From the NCBI GenBank assembly GCA_012184525.1, contig WOFQ01000002.1, positions 930,001 to 994,000 of the forward strand: a stretch of DNA of 64,000 bases, given 5' to 3'. The translations under genes and the position numbers were made by a program. The notes under the pieces were generated by a model. The model saw only the letters and a list, made by a program, of their open reading frames with translations, made no database searches and was not told where the DNA came from. Positions 12,143 through 23,870 of this stretch are shown one piece after another; within the stretch, counting starts at the first letter, position 1; every line of letters begins with the position of its first letter. This stretch comes from Xenoacremonium recifei. Its lineage: Eukaryota > Ascomycota > Sordariomycetes > Hypocreales > Nectriaceae.

Positions 12143-15100
12143 CTATCTTTTCAATGTCTTCTGCTTCTCTGCATCCGTCGCTACATTTCTTCCCTCCACC
12201 AACAACCCCTTCTTCCTCCGCACTCCATCCATATACCGCTTCGCCACGTTCTCCTTATCCGCCAACTCTCCCAAGTCCTCCAGGTCATCCTCCGTGAACG
12301 GTACCCAGAACGGATCCTCATCCAGAATTTCAAAACCTGCAAAGATAAGCTGTGGCTGAGCGGCACCACTGGTTCGCTTTCGCATATCGTCTGCGAACCC
12401 GAAACTCTCGGCCACGGGCAGCAGAGCCTGGATAGTGAAGAACGGCGTGCCCTCCTTCATCGTCTCTGCAATGACGCGGCCGCGTCGCCGTGTGAGAACG
12501 TCGTACACGCGGCCGAGGACTTCGGTCGACGCTTGGATTTCCACGCTATACATGGCGAGCATGAGACGTGGCGACCAGTCCAGGAAGCCGGCCCGGAGAG
12601 ATGATTGGAAGGTCTTGATGATCTCGCCGGTCAGACGGCTCAGATTATCTCGAGCAGATGTGTCGTCTTCGGATAGGTTGAGAGCAACATCCTCGACAAA
12701 AACCGCAACGCCTTGGAGCGGCTCGTTGCAAAGAGGCCCCTGAGCTGCGGCGAGCTGGAATGCATAGGAGATCTTATCAGCAAGATGGCTCGGATGAAGA
12801 CTCTCTCCAGCACTGGGATGTGATTCTGATGATTGATCGGTAGCAAAGGCTTTCGAGAGTATGCCGCCAGAAGTTGCGTCAATCAAGAGGTTAGGGCCCG
12901 TCCGCCGAGGACCAAACGCGACGATTTGGTCAATGCGGTTCTTCCACGCTTCACGACCCCGGCCACTCTCGAGAGTTTGTTGTAGCTGTTTCCTAAACTC
13001 CTCCAATGACAGCTGATTACCACCGGCTATATCTGCCTCCGCATCGATGCTATCCTCGTCGTCTTCGCTTCCGTCATCAGCTTCGGACTTGCGATCATAA
13101 AGACGTTTGATTGCATCTGCATTCTTGAGAAGGAACTCAGTGACGTTGGCTGGTAGTGGCTGAACTCGGAGTGACAAGGTCATCTGCTTCGAACTGGTCG
13201 CGGAAACAACAGCACCGCGACCAAGTTCCTTGTTGACTGGAGGTCGCATCTCCTCGGCCCTTACGATCGTTTCTCTGTATGGTACGATGGGAGCACCTGC
13301 CTGGATATCGCATCTCGCAAACCGCTCCTTAAGATCGGTAAGACATCGTTCTAGATGCAATTCGCCAGCTGTCAACAACACGTGCTCGCCGGTGCTGAAC
13401 TGCTCGTACTCCGCGCAAGGATCGCTCTGTACAAGAAGATGCAACCCCTTGATCATCTTGTCAAGGTCTGCAGGGTTGACAGGCTCGAGGGCCACGCGGA
13501 CGATAGGTTTGCCAGCCATACTCACACCAGCGAGGTTGACTGCGCCGTCGAGCCGACTGCAAAGCGTCCCTGATTTGAGAATCTTTCCCTCCAAGCCACC
13601 AATGCCGAATACTACACCTGCGGGAACGGACTCGAGGGATTCGAGATTCCTTCCCATCAACATATACAACGACTTGACAGTGACCTCCTGAGGTTCAGGT
13701 GAAGCGTGTGGCTCTGCTGGAGACCATTTAGGCGGAATAACCCATAACTTGTCACCAACTGATAACGTTCCAGAGTAGATTCTGGCAAATCCAATCAGAT
13801 ACTCGGGATCGATCTGCTTCTCCTCCAGCTCGGGCGTGATGTCGTCGATATTTATCGAGTCGAGAGCGTCTGTCATTCTGTCGAGTCCGTTCTCCCCAGC
13901 GGCGGCGGCCGCCCGGGCAGCTTCCGCCCTCTTCTTCCGAGCTAGGTCTCTTGCCTCCTCTCCTGTCATCTGAGTACCTGCTCGGCGCTTGTTCTCTGGC
14001 AACTCGCTCTCTGGAACTGAAACCATCTTGCTGACATATGCAACCACGGGATCTGATTTTTCAGACTTGAATGATACCATAGCATCCTTGATGGTCGAGT
14101 CTATGTGTTCTGAGCCCGGCGAGTCCTCAATCAGTTCAGCCAGGCGTTCTGCCTGAGCGACGGGAGGAGAAGGCAAAGACTCTACGACCGACACGAGAAG
14201 AGCGACTGATAAAGGCAACCAGGCAGCGAAGACAGTTGTCATGAGGAGCCGGGGATCTCGAGCACGGAGGGTATGGGCTGGTATGGAGATGTTAAGTGAC
14301 TTGGTGACCTTCTCCAAGAGCGCTGGATCGCCTTTGCCGTTGTCGCCGCCAGTCGTCGCTTGGTAAACAGTCCAGACTGGCTCAAGGACCAGCTGGACGA
14401 ACATTGGCTTGAGGTTTCGACCTTTGAGATGTTTCGGCCCGAGGACTTTCTTAGTCTTGGGATCCAGGTAAAAGCTTCCCCATAGGACCTTTTCCATCAT
14501 TCCTCGCTTAATCCCCAGCTTCTTCTCGTATAAGCTCGCAAATTGCCGGCATGTGAACGCCCAGCCGTCGATAGCACTGCTGAAAATGACGTTGTTCTTC
14601 TCTGGTGCGAAGTAAATGTCTTCGTCATCTCTCTCTTCGAACTGGAGCTCTCCGCTTTCGCTGACTTGGTCAGCCAGGGCAGACTCCTTCGCTGCCGTTG
14701 CCGCGTTGATGCGCTCCTCCATTTTTTCTCTCCAGTTCAGGTCCTCCTCCATTCGCTCGCCCTGGAAGAAACTGCCAAGAACAGCGTTGACCTGTTCCAG
14801 GAGTTTGCTCAAATGAACGTAAGCTTCAGCAGGTGTCATCTTGAGTTCTGTTATCAACCGGTCCATTTTGTTGATGACTAGGATAGGTTTCAGTTTCTCC
14901 GTCCAAGTTTGTCGCAAAACTGTGACTGTCTGACTACAGACACCCTCGACAGCATCCACTAGCACTACAGCGCCATCGCATAGTCGTGAGGCTGTCGAAA
15001 CTTCGCTGCTGAAATCGATGTGTCCAGGGGAGTCGATGAGATTAATGAGATACTCCTTGGCTTCCGGAGCCGCATCAGGAGCTGATCGTCGAAGCATAGA

Positions 15101-15391
15101 GAAATAGAGAGAGATGGCGGAGGACTCCATGGTGATACCACGCAGCTGTTCATCAGGCCTTGAGTCTAGATACCGGATCTTACCGGCAAGTTTTGGTGAG
15201 ATGATGCCATTTGTAGCAAGTAGAGCGTCTGTGAGAGAAGTTTTTCCATGGTCGACATGTGCTAGAATACAAATCTATACAGGGATCAGAATGTCGTGTG
15301 TTGGTCATGGCTTCATGGGTGAACGTACATTTCGAATATCGCTAGACTGCCGTTGGAGGCTAGCCAGCTTCTCGGGAGTAACAACAGGCAT
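12143..15391 (-). CDS. EFL1: EFL1/RIA1 ribosome assembly GTPase
   Basis: Cytoplasmic EF-2-like GTPase that acts with Sdo1/SBDS to release Tif6 (eIF6) from pre-60S subunits. Two exons: 15391-15329 (21 codons, start MPVVTPEKL) and 15274-12143, split by a 54-bp intron directly before the G1 loop; product 1064 aa, close to yeast Efl1. Visible GTPase motifs are G1 AHVDHGKTS (26-34), G2 RGITM, G3 DSPGH and G4 NKMD. Between the G domain and domain II are acidic and charged insertions, one with an Ala/Arg-rich segment, a feature separating Efl1 from eEF2. The C-terminal part contains the EF-G IV/V-like region (RRRGRVIAETMKEGTPFF). It is divergent from eIF3l. Confident assignment. Confidence 0.94.
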
Positions 15392-16050
15392 TATGACGGT
15401 TGACCTTGGCCTTCGGCTGACTTAGCCAAATTATTATGGTCATACAGTTGGATGAAACTACCTTGAACTCTGCTCTGACGAGGCCAGGAGTCTTCTTCAA
15501 AGAAGTTTTGAGACTTCATGCAAGTTGAAGAAATTCTCGTCGACGCTTCCGGGTGGATTCCTGACGGGCTTGATGATACAGAGGGAGGGTGTGACTAATC
15601 CTCGTTTGGCCACACACGGGATGACAAACTGGCGATGCAGCACTTGCCTGCTAATAAGGAGCTGCCGCAAGCCTGGCTGGAATGACTCACAGGCACCAAC
15701 AATACCTGATTCGCAGGGATTTTCTTAACCTGAAAGAGAACGTCTGGTCAAGCATCATCCCGCATCATAGTGACCATACCCCTCTATGGTAATCAGCTGC
15801 CCCGCTTCGCAGCTTCTCACCCCACCATGGAAGACCCCCGATACAAGCACGGTGGTTGCACTTATGCCGCATAACCACCCCACATTATCGCATTATTGGC
15901 ACCACAAACCCTAAACGCCACGAAAATTGGCGAGAAGTGTAGCAGGCCCCTCAGAGTGCGCAAAATTTCGATACTCGATACCCCTCCCCCCATCACAGGT
16001 CGAGCCACGAGCCACCAAGTCCGCCAACACCACGAGCGATCGCACTCACG
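15392..16050. promoter_or_regulatory. Bidirectional promoter EFL1 / eIF3l
   Basis: A 659-bp space between two divergent genes of the translation machinery. Near the eIF3l side it holds AAACCCTAAAC at 15906-15916. This resembles the ACCCTAA half-site bound by Tbf1-type factors at translation-related genes in fungi. Joint regulation is inferred; nothing in the sequence proves it. Confidence 0.45.
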
Positions 16051-17604
16051 ATGGCTACCTACCAGAACGGTGTGGCTCCGAGCCGCGCCATTGCTGATGA
16101 CAGCGATGTTGAGGAGGAGGCCCTTGTGGCCGAATACAAGGAGCATGTCCAATACGAGGACGGCGACGAGCTCAGCCAGACGACTTCCCTCACCATGGCC
16201 CAACAGACCGACGACATCCAGGCCCGTCTCGTTCAGGCTGCCCAACCCCTCGACTTCCAGGCCCCCCTCGAGACCAAGTTCCAGAGCTACGATTCCTACT
16301 GCAGCCTGTTCCACTTCATCTTGAACTCGGAGGGTCCGGTTGACCTCGAGCCCCCTTCGGTTAGTTTCCTGGGATAAACAATATATTGTCGATTGCCAAG
16401 TGTTGGGCTAACTGTTGGCGCAGTACTACTGGGCTTGGGACGTCATCGATGAGTTCATCTACCAGTTCAACTCTTTCTCATCCTACCGAATGCGAATTGC
16501 CCGACAGGCTTCGAACGAGGAGGAACGTCAGATCCTGCGCGAGAACCCCAACACCTGGGGTTGCTACAGCGTGCTCAACGTGCTGTACTCCCTCATCCAG
16601 CGATCCCAGATCACCGAGCAGCTTGCTGCCATGAAGCGAAACGAGGACCCCATGTCGGTTGCGGGCGAGTATGGTTCCAAGAACCTCTACCGAATGCTCG
16701 GCTACTTCTCTATTATCGGTCTCCTCCGAGTTCACTGCTTGCTGGGTGACTTCAGCCTGGCCCTGAAGACCCTCGACGATATCGAGCTCAACAAGAAGGC
16801 CATGTTTGCCCGAGTGATGGCGGCTCACTTCACCACCTACTACTATGTGGGCTTCTCGTACATGATGATGCACCGATATGCCGATGCCATCCGCATGTTC
16901 AGCCACATCCTGGTCTACGTGTCAAGGACCAAGAACTTCCAGAAGAGCGCGCAGTTCGACTCCATCACCAAGAAGAACGAGCAGATGTACGCCCTCATCG
17001 CCATTTGCGTGGCTTTCCAGCCCACGCGCCTAGACGACACCATTCACAGCGCTCTCCGGGAGAAGTACGGCGACCAGCTGCTTAAGTTGCAGCGGGGCGG
17101 TCCCGAGTCGCTGCCCATCTTCGAAGAGCTCTTCCGCACTGCGTGCCCCAAGTTCATCTCTCCCGTCCCTCCGGACTTTGAGAACCCCGAGTCCAACATC
17201 GACCCTGTTGAGCACCACCTCGCCGTCTTTATGGACGAGGTCAAGACCAACATGTGGAGCCCCACCATCAAGTCGTACCTCCGACTTTACACCACGATGG
17301 ACCTTAACAAGCTGGCTGGCTTCCTCGAGGTCAAGCCCGACGAGCTCCGATCGTGGCTCTTGGTCACCAAGCAGCGCACGAAGCAGCTGCGATGGCAGGA
17401 CCAGGGCCTGCTTGAGGGTGAGCTGGTCAACGTTAGCGACCTTGACTACGCTCTTCAAGGAGTAAGTCCTCTAAGATCGTGATACTTGTTTGAAGAGATA
17501 TAACTGACAACACCTCACAGGACCTGATTCACATTTCGGAAGCCAAGGTTGGACGTAAACTGGTGGACTGGTACCTCCGAAACCTGTCCCGTACTTACAA
17601 CTAA
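16051..17604 (+). CDS. Translation initiation factor eIF3 subunit L
   Basis: Subunit l of eIF3, which binds the 40S subunit and helps recruit initiator tRNA and mRNA. Three exons: 16051-16359, 16424-17461 and 17521-17604, all phase 0 with GT..AG introns (branch CTAAC in the first); product 476 aa, the usual length for the family. The body matches the PAF67/eIF3l family: a short acidic N-terminus, the segment YDSYCSLFHFIL, then YYWAWDVIDEFIYQFNSF at the start of exon 2, and a helical PCI-like C-terminal half. The last exon adds the conserved end DLIHISEAKVGRKLVDWYLRN. It is absent from Saccharomyces cerevisiae but common in filamentous fungi. Confident call. Confidence 0.95.
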
Positions 17605-20600
17605 GGGAAGAAGCTAAATATGCGTTGGGTGCGAAAACGATGGAGAGGCATGGCAAGTCGCGAACCCGCTCTCGCGTGACCCGGCGCACGGCAGAAGCTG
17701 TGCAAGCCGACCAATCAAGGCCACGAAAAGACGGAGATTCGGTGACTCTGCAGGCCAACTGTTAGGATGCATGGCATGGTAACGGCGTCTCGGAGTTGGC
17801 GATGCTCGTGCAAAAAACTCGAGGATTTCTCGAGATGGGCTATATCTGGATGCGAGGTACCTGTAGAGCAAGGGACATATCCTCCTGAGAGAGGCATAGA
17901 TACTGGGAGGGACCAAAAGAATATGAATGATAATTCACGAGCATGATTTCAAATACTGGACTTGGCTTTCGTTTACGCATGAGTGCAGTGTGAAGCCTGA
18001 GGCTAAAGTTGGGGTTAAGACAAACGGTGTGGCTGCATTCCCATCAATGAGAGACTCCAGCAACCGAGAGGCGGAATCAAAGCGCATTGCTCGACCATCA
18101 ACTGTCTCACAATGTGGCCACGTGCCCGACAGGGATGCAATGGCTCGTACCGGTTACGTACAGCCTATCCGTGCTGGGCGTCAAGTTGCGGGAGAGGCGA
18201 AATGAGAGAATCCGCCTCATGGTGCTGATGCGTTGCGCGTGAGTCGGCTTCGAAAGCTGAGGAAACTTCTGGCTGGAAGGGGAAAGTACGGCGGCACGGC
18301 CATGAACTGGAGGGCTGCCAGGGTGCTGTTATCTGGCTGTCTTCACTCAATCTCACCTTGCACATTGGTGTGCAGCGGACAGGGATCTCTGACGCAGGTC
18401 GGCCAATGGACTGGCTGCTTGGCGTGATGGGGATGCATTAAGGTGTGGTAATAAAGGAGCGGGATGCATGCTGCCAGCCGTCCGTTGTCGCGATTGCCGG
18501 GAGTGAAAAGACGACGGCTCATATCCGACGACGTGCGTAAGATATACGGGGACTGGCATCCTCTACGTCAGGCAGATGGATGCTCAGTGGCTGTCTCTTA
18601 TCGTGAGATCCGTGAGATAGGGCGAGACAACAACACCAATGTCTCCTTTTGAGGACCCCGAGATCGGGTGGGCTGAAGATGACGAGGCCTCTTGCCGAAG
18701 AGGCTCTGTGCTTTGGATTGGATTTCCGGGAGTTGGACATGATGACTCGTTTGCCGTCTGCCTCCCCACCAGGCCTCACAGCCCAAAAGTCCCACCACGG
18801 CCCAAAGTCTAGGCCCCAACCTGAAGGCGAAAAAGGATGTGGACGGGCAGCCAGAGCAACTAGAGTCTTGGCCCTGAGGGGACGGGTGGTCAGTTGACGG
18901 GGACAATCACAATCGCTCGCTGCACTGCCTCGGGAAGTCGTTGAGAGTCTCGGAGGATGTACTTGTTGAGTCGGTGAGATCGGTACGAGGACTCCAGAGT
19001 ATTATGCCCTCCATGCCGACAGCCTGGATGAAGCTCCGAGTAATTCCAATTACAAGGAAGCGTGATGGAGCTGGCTGGGGCCTCAGTCCGGGGGAACCGG
19101 AAAGGCCGTCCATGGCTTCGGGAGCCAGTCCAGTCCATTGAGCCATGCCATGCCATCCCCCACAGCTGGGAAGGGAGGCCGTTGCCATTGGGCTCGCATG
19201 TGATTGTCCGGGCGTGTTTGCAAAGTCGAGGAGGAGGTGAGAGATGATAGAAGTTGTTGACAAACACAACGCCCGCTGGCTGGCCCTCAACCCCTCTTTC
19301 ACCAGACCGCAACGTTTTTTTTTTTCGCTGTCAGTGTCAGACAGCGATAACCAGCGGCTTAGACCAATCGTGTCTCTCCCCGCAGGCGCATGTCTTTATC
19401 CTGCAGCGGGACAAGCAGCTCGCATCCATGTCGCAGGCTCTGCCATCCCTGACATGGCAAGGCAAGGGTGTAGACGGGAACCGGACAGACAGACCGCAAA
19501 GTTCTCAGGGTTGCTGAATTGAACCGTTTCTGACTGACTCCCGGCGCAACTAACTCGGCAAATTTCCGTGAGGCGGCTGCCCTGCTGTCATGGCGTAGAG
19601 GGCTCGAGGGTCCAGCAATGGATGGATGGAGGCCTGCCACCCGCATCCATGGATGGAGTTGGAGGGTCGCCAAGCTGAGGAATCCTTGACACCGTTACGA
19701 ACTCATTCTCTCTCAACGGGCTCTCTGCAGCACCCAATGCGACGTGGGACAAAGGGCCGATCCGCTCGCGCAGCGCAGGGCGTCATCATCAGATATCTTC
19801 TCGCCGTGATGTGATGGATGGACAACCAACCCAACCGCACTATCTCGCTAGAACGTCAACCTAAACCCTCTTCCTCTTAATTCCTCTCCAGATCTTTACG
19901 CCGTTGGCTCTCCACTGCCACCCTCCAAGTCTCTTGATCCCACCCATCGGCTCTTCCCATCCCCGTTACTGTCCTCTAGCCTCGAACCGGGCTGGCTCTC
20001 TCCGCAAAATCGCTGCTGGCTGCCAGCCTTAGGTTGACGCCCTCTGCCTTGCCTTACCTTGCCTTGCCTCGCCTTGCCTTGCTTAAACCCAAGGTTAGGT
20101 TAATTAGCTCCCTTCCATCCTTTGGAGTCTGGACAGGTTCTCGACTCCCGTCACTCACCGTGCCCGTCCCCTTCTCCAAATCACCAGTTTCTGGGATCCC
20201 GTTTGTAGTTGGCCCCATTCCCTGCCTCCCTGGCCTGACTTCCCTCTCACCTTTTCCTCACCTGGAACCTGGGATCGGCTTTCTGGGCTGACCTCGCCCG
20301 TGGCTTGACCGAAGGCGGCACCCTTTTCTGGTGTGGTCTTGGCTGTCTGTCATATTGTCTCGCCCGTCCCAGCTTGCGCTCGCCTGCCCTGATCTTCCCT
20401 TTCTCCTTCACAATTCACACTGTTGGGTGTCACTGCACTGTCACAAGCCAGCTGTCTGTTTGCGCCGTGCTCGTTTGGGTTGACACAGATTCACCCTCCG
20501 CCTTGCGACAGCTGCTTCTTTCGCCTCCCGCTTCGCACCTCGACTTCACCTTCCATCTTGCGCGCGCCTTGTCGCCACTGCACTGCACTGCGCCTTCGCC

Positions 20601-21208
20601 CGTTATCTCGAGCTCGTCCTTCACCAGCCTATGAAAGCAGCCCGTGGCAGAGCTTTGTGCACATCCCAGAGAGCTTCTCTGACCGACTGATACGTGGCTG
20701 CGTCACTCTTGAGTTGCAGCTTGCCCTTGCCTTACTTCCGGACCTTACCTTCCACTGCCGAACGGCGACTTCCCTTCTTGCAGCGTCCGATATCAGCTTC
20801 GCTTTGCGATCCAATCCCATCGCGCCATTCCCTGCTCGATTGCGCCTGCTGTGCGCTTCCCGCGCCGATTACCTTAAACTTACTTCTTCTCCTCGATCGA
20901 TATCTGGGATATCTGCCTGATCTTCTGCGCCTGCCTCAAATCGCATATCTTCTCGCCAAAGCCGGACCTACCCTCCGGCCCCATTCCATGCGACTCTGAC
21001 AACCCGTCCTGCCCTTTGCCAGCTGTCTGCCTGGGCCAGGGTTTCTTGCGCGCAGCACTGAGGAGACTCGAGCTGCCTTCATCACCAAGACAACCCACAA
21101 ACAGCTTCACCAACATTCTTTTCTCCCGGAGGCGTAGCAAACATACCTTCACCTTCAGGTGTTCCTCGAAAACCCAGACACTCCTTTCGAACCGCTTCTC
21201 GAGGCATC
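17605..21208. other. Long gene-free region upstream of the USP gene
   Basis: About 3.6 kb. The first part (to about 18.9 kb) is the 3' flank of eIF3l. From about 19.85 to 21.2 kb the plus strand is strongly C/T-rich, as in fungal promoters and long 5' leaders, and leads directly to the USP start codon. It contains an imperfect GCCTT repeat (separate entry) and GGAT-type short repeats near 19.62 kb. No open frame has convincing protein character. Confidence 0.5.
20046..20080 (+). repeat. Imperfect GCCTT tandem repeat
   Basis: Seven tandem pentamers, five exact GCCTT and two with one change (ACCTT, GCCTC), inside the C/T-rich upstream region of the USP gene. Confidence 0.8.
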
Positions 21209-23870
21209 ATGGCCACCACCGCTGCGGGGGCGTCCGTCGACAAGCCCTTGGCCAGCCCCGACTCGGATATCTCGCCGAAGTCGACGATTCCGCCACACGT
21301 CCCTAGGAGTGAATACTTCCCACCCGAGTCTACTGTCGCCGGCGAGGGCTCAAACACCAGTGCGAGGGCCAGCAACGCCGAGGACGACGACAACTCTTCG
21401 GCAAGGAAGTCAAGTGTTTCTTTCGTCCACGACACCCTCGACCGGACCACAACTCTCGAGAGCCCCGGGCTCGAGTCAGTCCAGAGGAGCAACAGTAACG
21501 GCAGCGAAAACAGCAACGACTCGCGCAAGGACTCGACAACGCTCAGCCGAAAGGCGTCGGTCAGCAGCGTCACCATATGTCGCCCTCACAACCCATCTTT
21601 GCCGCAGGGGAATCCTAAGGTGCCTCTTACTGGCCGGCGTATTAGGGAAGCCTCCCCGCCTCCTCCCGAGAAGTAAGTTGAAGCTCTGTTTCTCTGTGTC
21701 TCTGTTTTCCCTCCTTGGCAGCTTGGCGCGCCTTTGTTTTGTGTCTCCCTTGATTCCCCCAGAGTCTCGGCGCTGGAATTCGGTGATCGGCCGTGGCCCT
21801 CTTGGCGATGCCTTGGGTTCCGTGTCGAATCCGAGCCGTCGGGACAATGAGCTGATATGAAGCTGTGCGACGCAACAAGGAGGTCTGGACGCTCCAGAGG
21901 GTGGGCAAGTGCACCGCTCTTGTATGCGCCTTGATCTGGACGTGCACATGCACCATTTCGGAAGTTCTATGCGGCCTGCAGAGCCGCCCGTTGGACCATC
22001 AGCTTTATCTCGCCCGAGTCCCCGGTCTCAGCCTGTCATGTGTCGGAGCCTCCTCGAGGTCTCGGGTCGAACGGCATCTCAGCGCCTTCTCACGTGCCTC
22101 GTCATTTGCGAAGAGCGCCTTCCCAGACCGCTCTCTGCGAGACAGGAATTTCTTACCGTCATATACCAAAGCCCTGCGACTATCCAGCAAACAACACCAA
22201 GCAAGTCCCTTGATCTTCCAAATTCCACTGGCATGTCACCAATTCCATGGTGGAACCTCGGTTCGAGCTTCGACGGCCTGCTCCGTTGGCCGGTTCTAGC
22301 CATTCGGATCCCCCACTCCGGAATGCTTAGCAGGGGAGCAAGCAGCCTGTTCCCAACTCGGGGCACGCACGCAAACGACGAATCTGTTACCCCGCCGTCG
22401 CCGCAAAGCTCCCTAGGTCATGGGCCCAACCTGGCTGGTGGATTTGCCTGCGGAGAGCGTGGCTTTGCATTGGGCCTTGGGATCCCTCTTGCGGTAGTTG
22501 TAACGGTCCAAGGCTGCCAAAACCTACTTGCCCAAGTCAGACCATCATCCATCGCAGCCACAGTTTTGATCTCTAGCTCAAATTCCCGCAAGCGCTGGGG
22601 ATCTCTGCCCTGACAAGTTCAACTCTCAACATCGCACTTCTCTGCCAGCACTACAGCCCTTCTCTCCTTTCTCTTTAGTACCACCCATCGTTGTCTGCTC
22701 TGTTTGGCAGTCTTCATTCTTCCATTAACCATGGCGACGCTAACCGAAACCCCGCCTCAAAGGTTCCAACACCACGTTGCGTTCGATAACGTTCCCATCG
22801 GCGAAGCGACGAAGAACAATACGCCTTCACTCACTCTCAATGTGAGACACAAGGGCTACCAGCCTCGTCGGAGGTCGCGGACATTCATGGTCGGCGTCGA
22901 CGAGCATGCCTACTCTGATTATGCGTTGCAGTGGCTGCTGGACGAGCTGGTAGACGACGGAGACGAGATCGTCTGCGTACGTGTCATTGAAAAGGACGTT
23001 CGCATGGACAAGGCGCAGTACCAGGAGGATGGCCAGTCGATCATGCGAAGCATCCAAGACCGCAATGGCTCTAACAAAGCCATCAGCATTGTCCTTGAGT
23101 ATGCTGTGGGAAAGTTGCACGCGACCTTCCAAAAATTGGTATGCGAGCTGTTGGGTCTCTACTTCCGTGTATCCCTGCTAACGAATCCCGTTTTACAGAT
23201 TCAAATGTACTCGCCCGCCATGCTCATCGTCGGTACAAGAGGCAGATCTCTCGGAGGCATTCAGGGATTGGTCAACACACGCAACTCATTCTCCAAGTAC
23301 TGCCTCCAGTACTCCCCAGTACCAGTTGTCGTGGTCAGGCCTACGGACAAACGCATTAAGAAGAAGACGAAACGCGCCAACGACGCCACCCGTCAGACCT
23401 ATGTGGGAATGCTCGCGGCGACGCACGGCAAACATGAAGCCGATAGCGAGGCTAGTAGCACTTACGAGCTGGAGGTTCAGATATCACCGGATGAGGAGGC
23501 TCACCGAGTCGCTCAAGTACTGGGCTTACCAGCGTCTTTCGACCCGACCATCAAGCCCATCAATCCTGGCCAGCTCTTGCATCCCAAGTCGCCTGGCCCT
23601 GCCAGCATCAACGCGTCTGATGATATCCCGGAGGATCAACGCGTGGTCCAAGAGCCATCAAACACAACGGGTGATAGTGACGAGGAGGACGAGGAAGATA
23701 ACGAGTTTGAAACTATGACGGGTCAGGAAGCCCTCAATCAACAGAAGATGGAACAGCTTCACAAGATGGAGGTGGGCGAGGCTGCGGCTCTGAAGATGAA
23801 GATTGAAGACGAAGATGAAGACGATGACGAGGGCGATGATGAGCAGTCGAACCAGAAAGCCGCATCATAG
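21209..23870 (+). CDS. Universal stress protein (USP) domain protein, long form
   Basis: USP-family protein, role inferred as stress-related. Long-form model: exons 21209-21672, 22763-23138 and 23199-23870, 503 aa. Intron 1 is unusually long (1090 bp) but has a GTAAGT donor, a GCTAAC branch point and an AAG acceptor, and it preserves frame. The second intron is typical (60 bp). Residues 1-155 are a Ser-rich disordered tail. The USP fold covers about 190-345 and starts at RTFMVGVDEH. Its nucleotide loop reads GTRGRSLGGIQGLVN: the G-x2-G part of the family's G-x2-G-x9-GS motif is present, but the GS position reads VN, so ATP binding is uncertain. The tail is acidic with runs of Glu/Asp. The frame stops at UAG (23868-23870) and then stays open for 281 more codons. 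Confidence 0.8.
22560..22762 (+). promoter_or_regulatory. Possible internal promoter and alternative first exon of the USP gene
   Basis: The end of the long intron is C/T-rich and leads to AACCATGG, a good initiation context, at 22731. That ATG opens in frame into the USP domain (MATLTETPPQR, then FQHHV) without splicing and would give a 359-aa form lacking the Ser-rich tail. The same bases contain the CTAAC branch point used by the long form, so the two forms would exclude each other. This is inference from sequence only. Confidence 0.35.
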
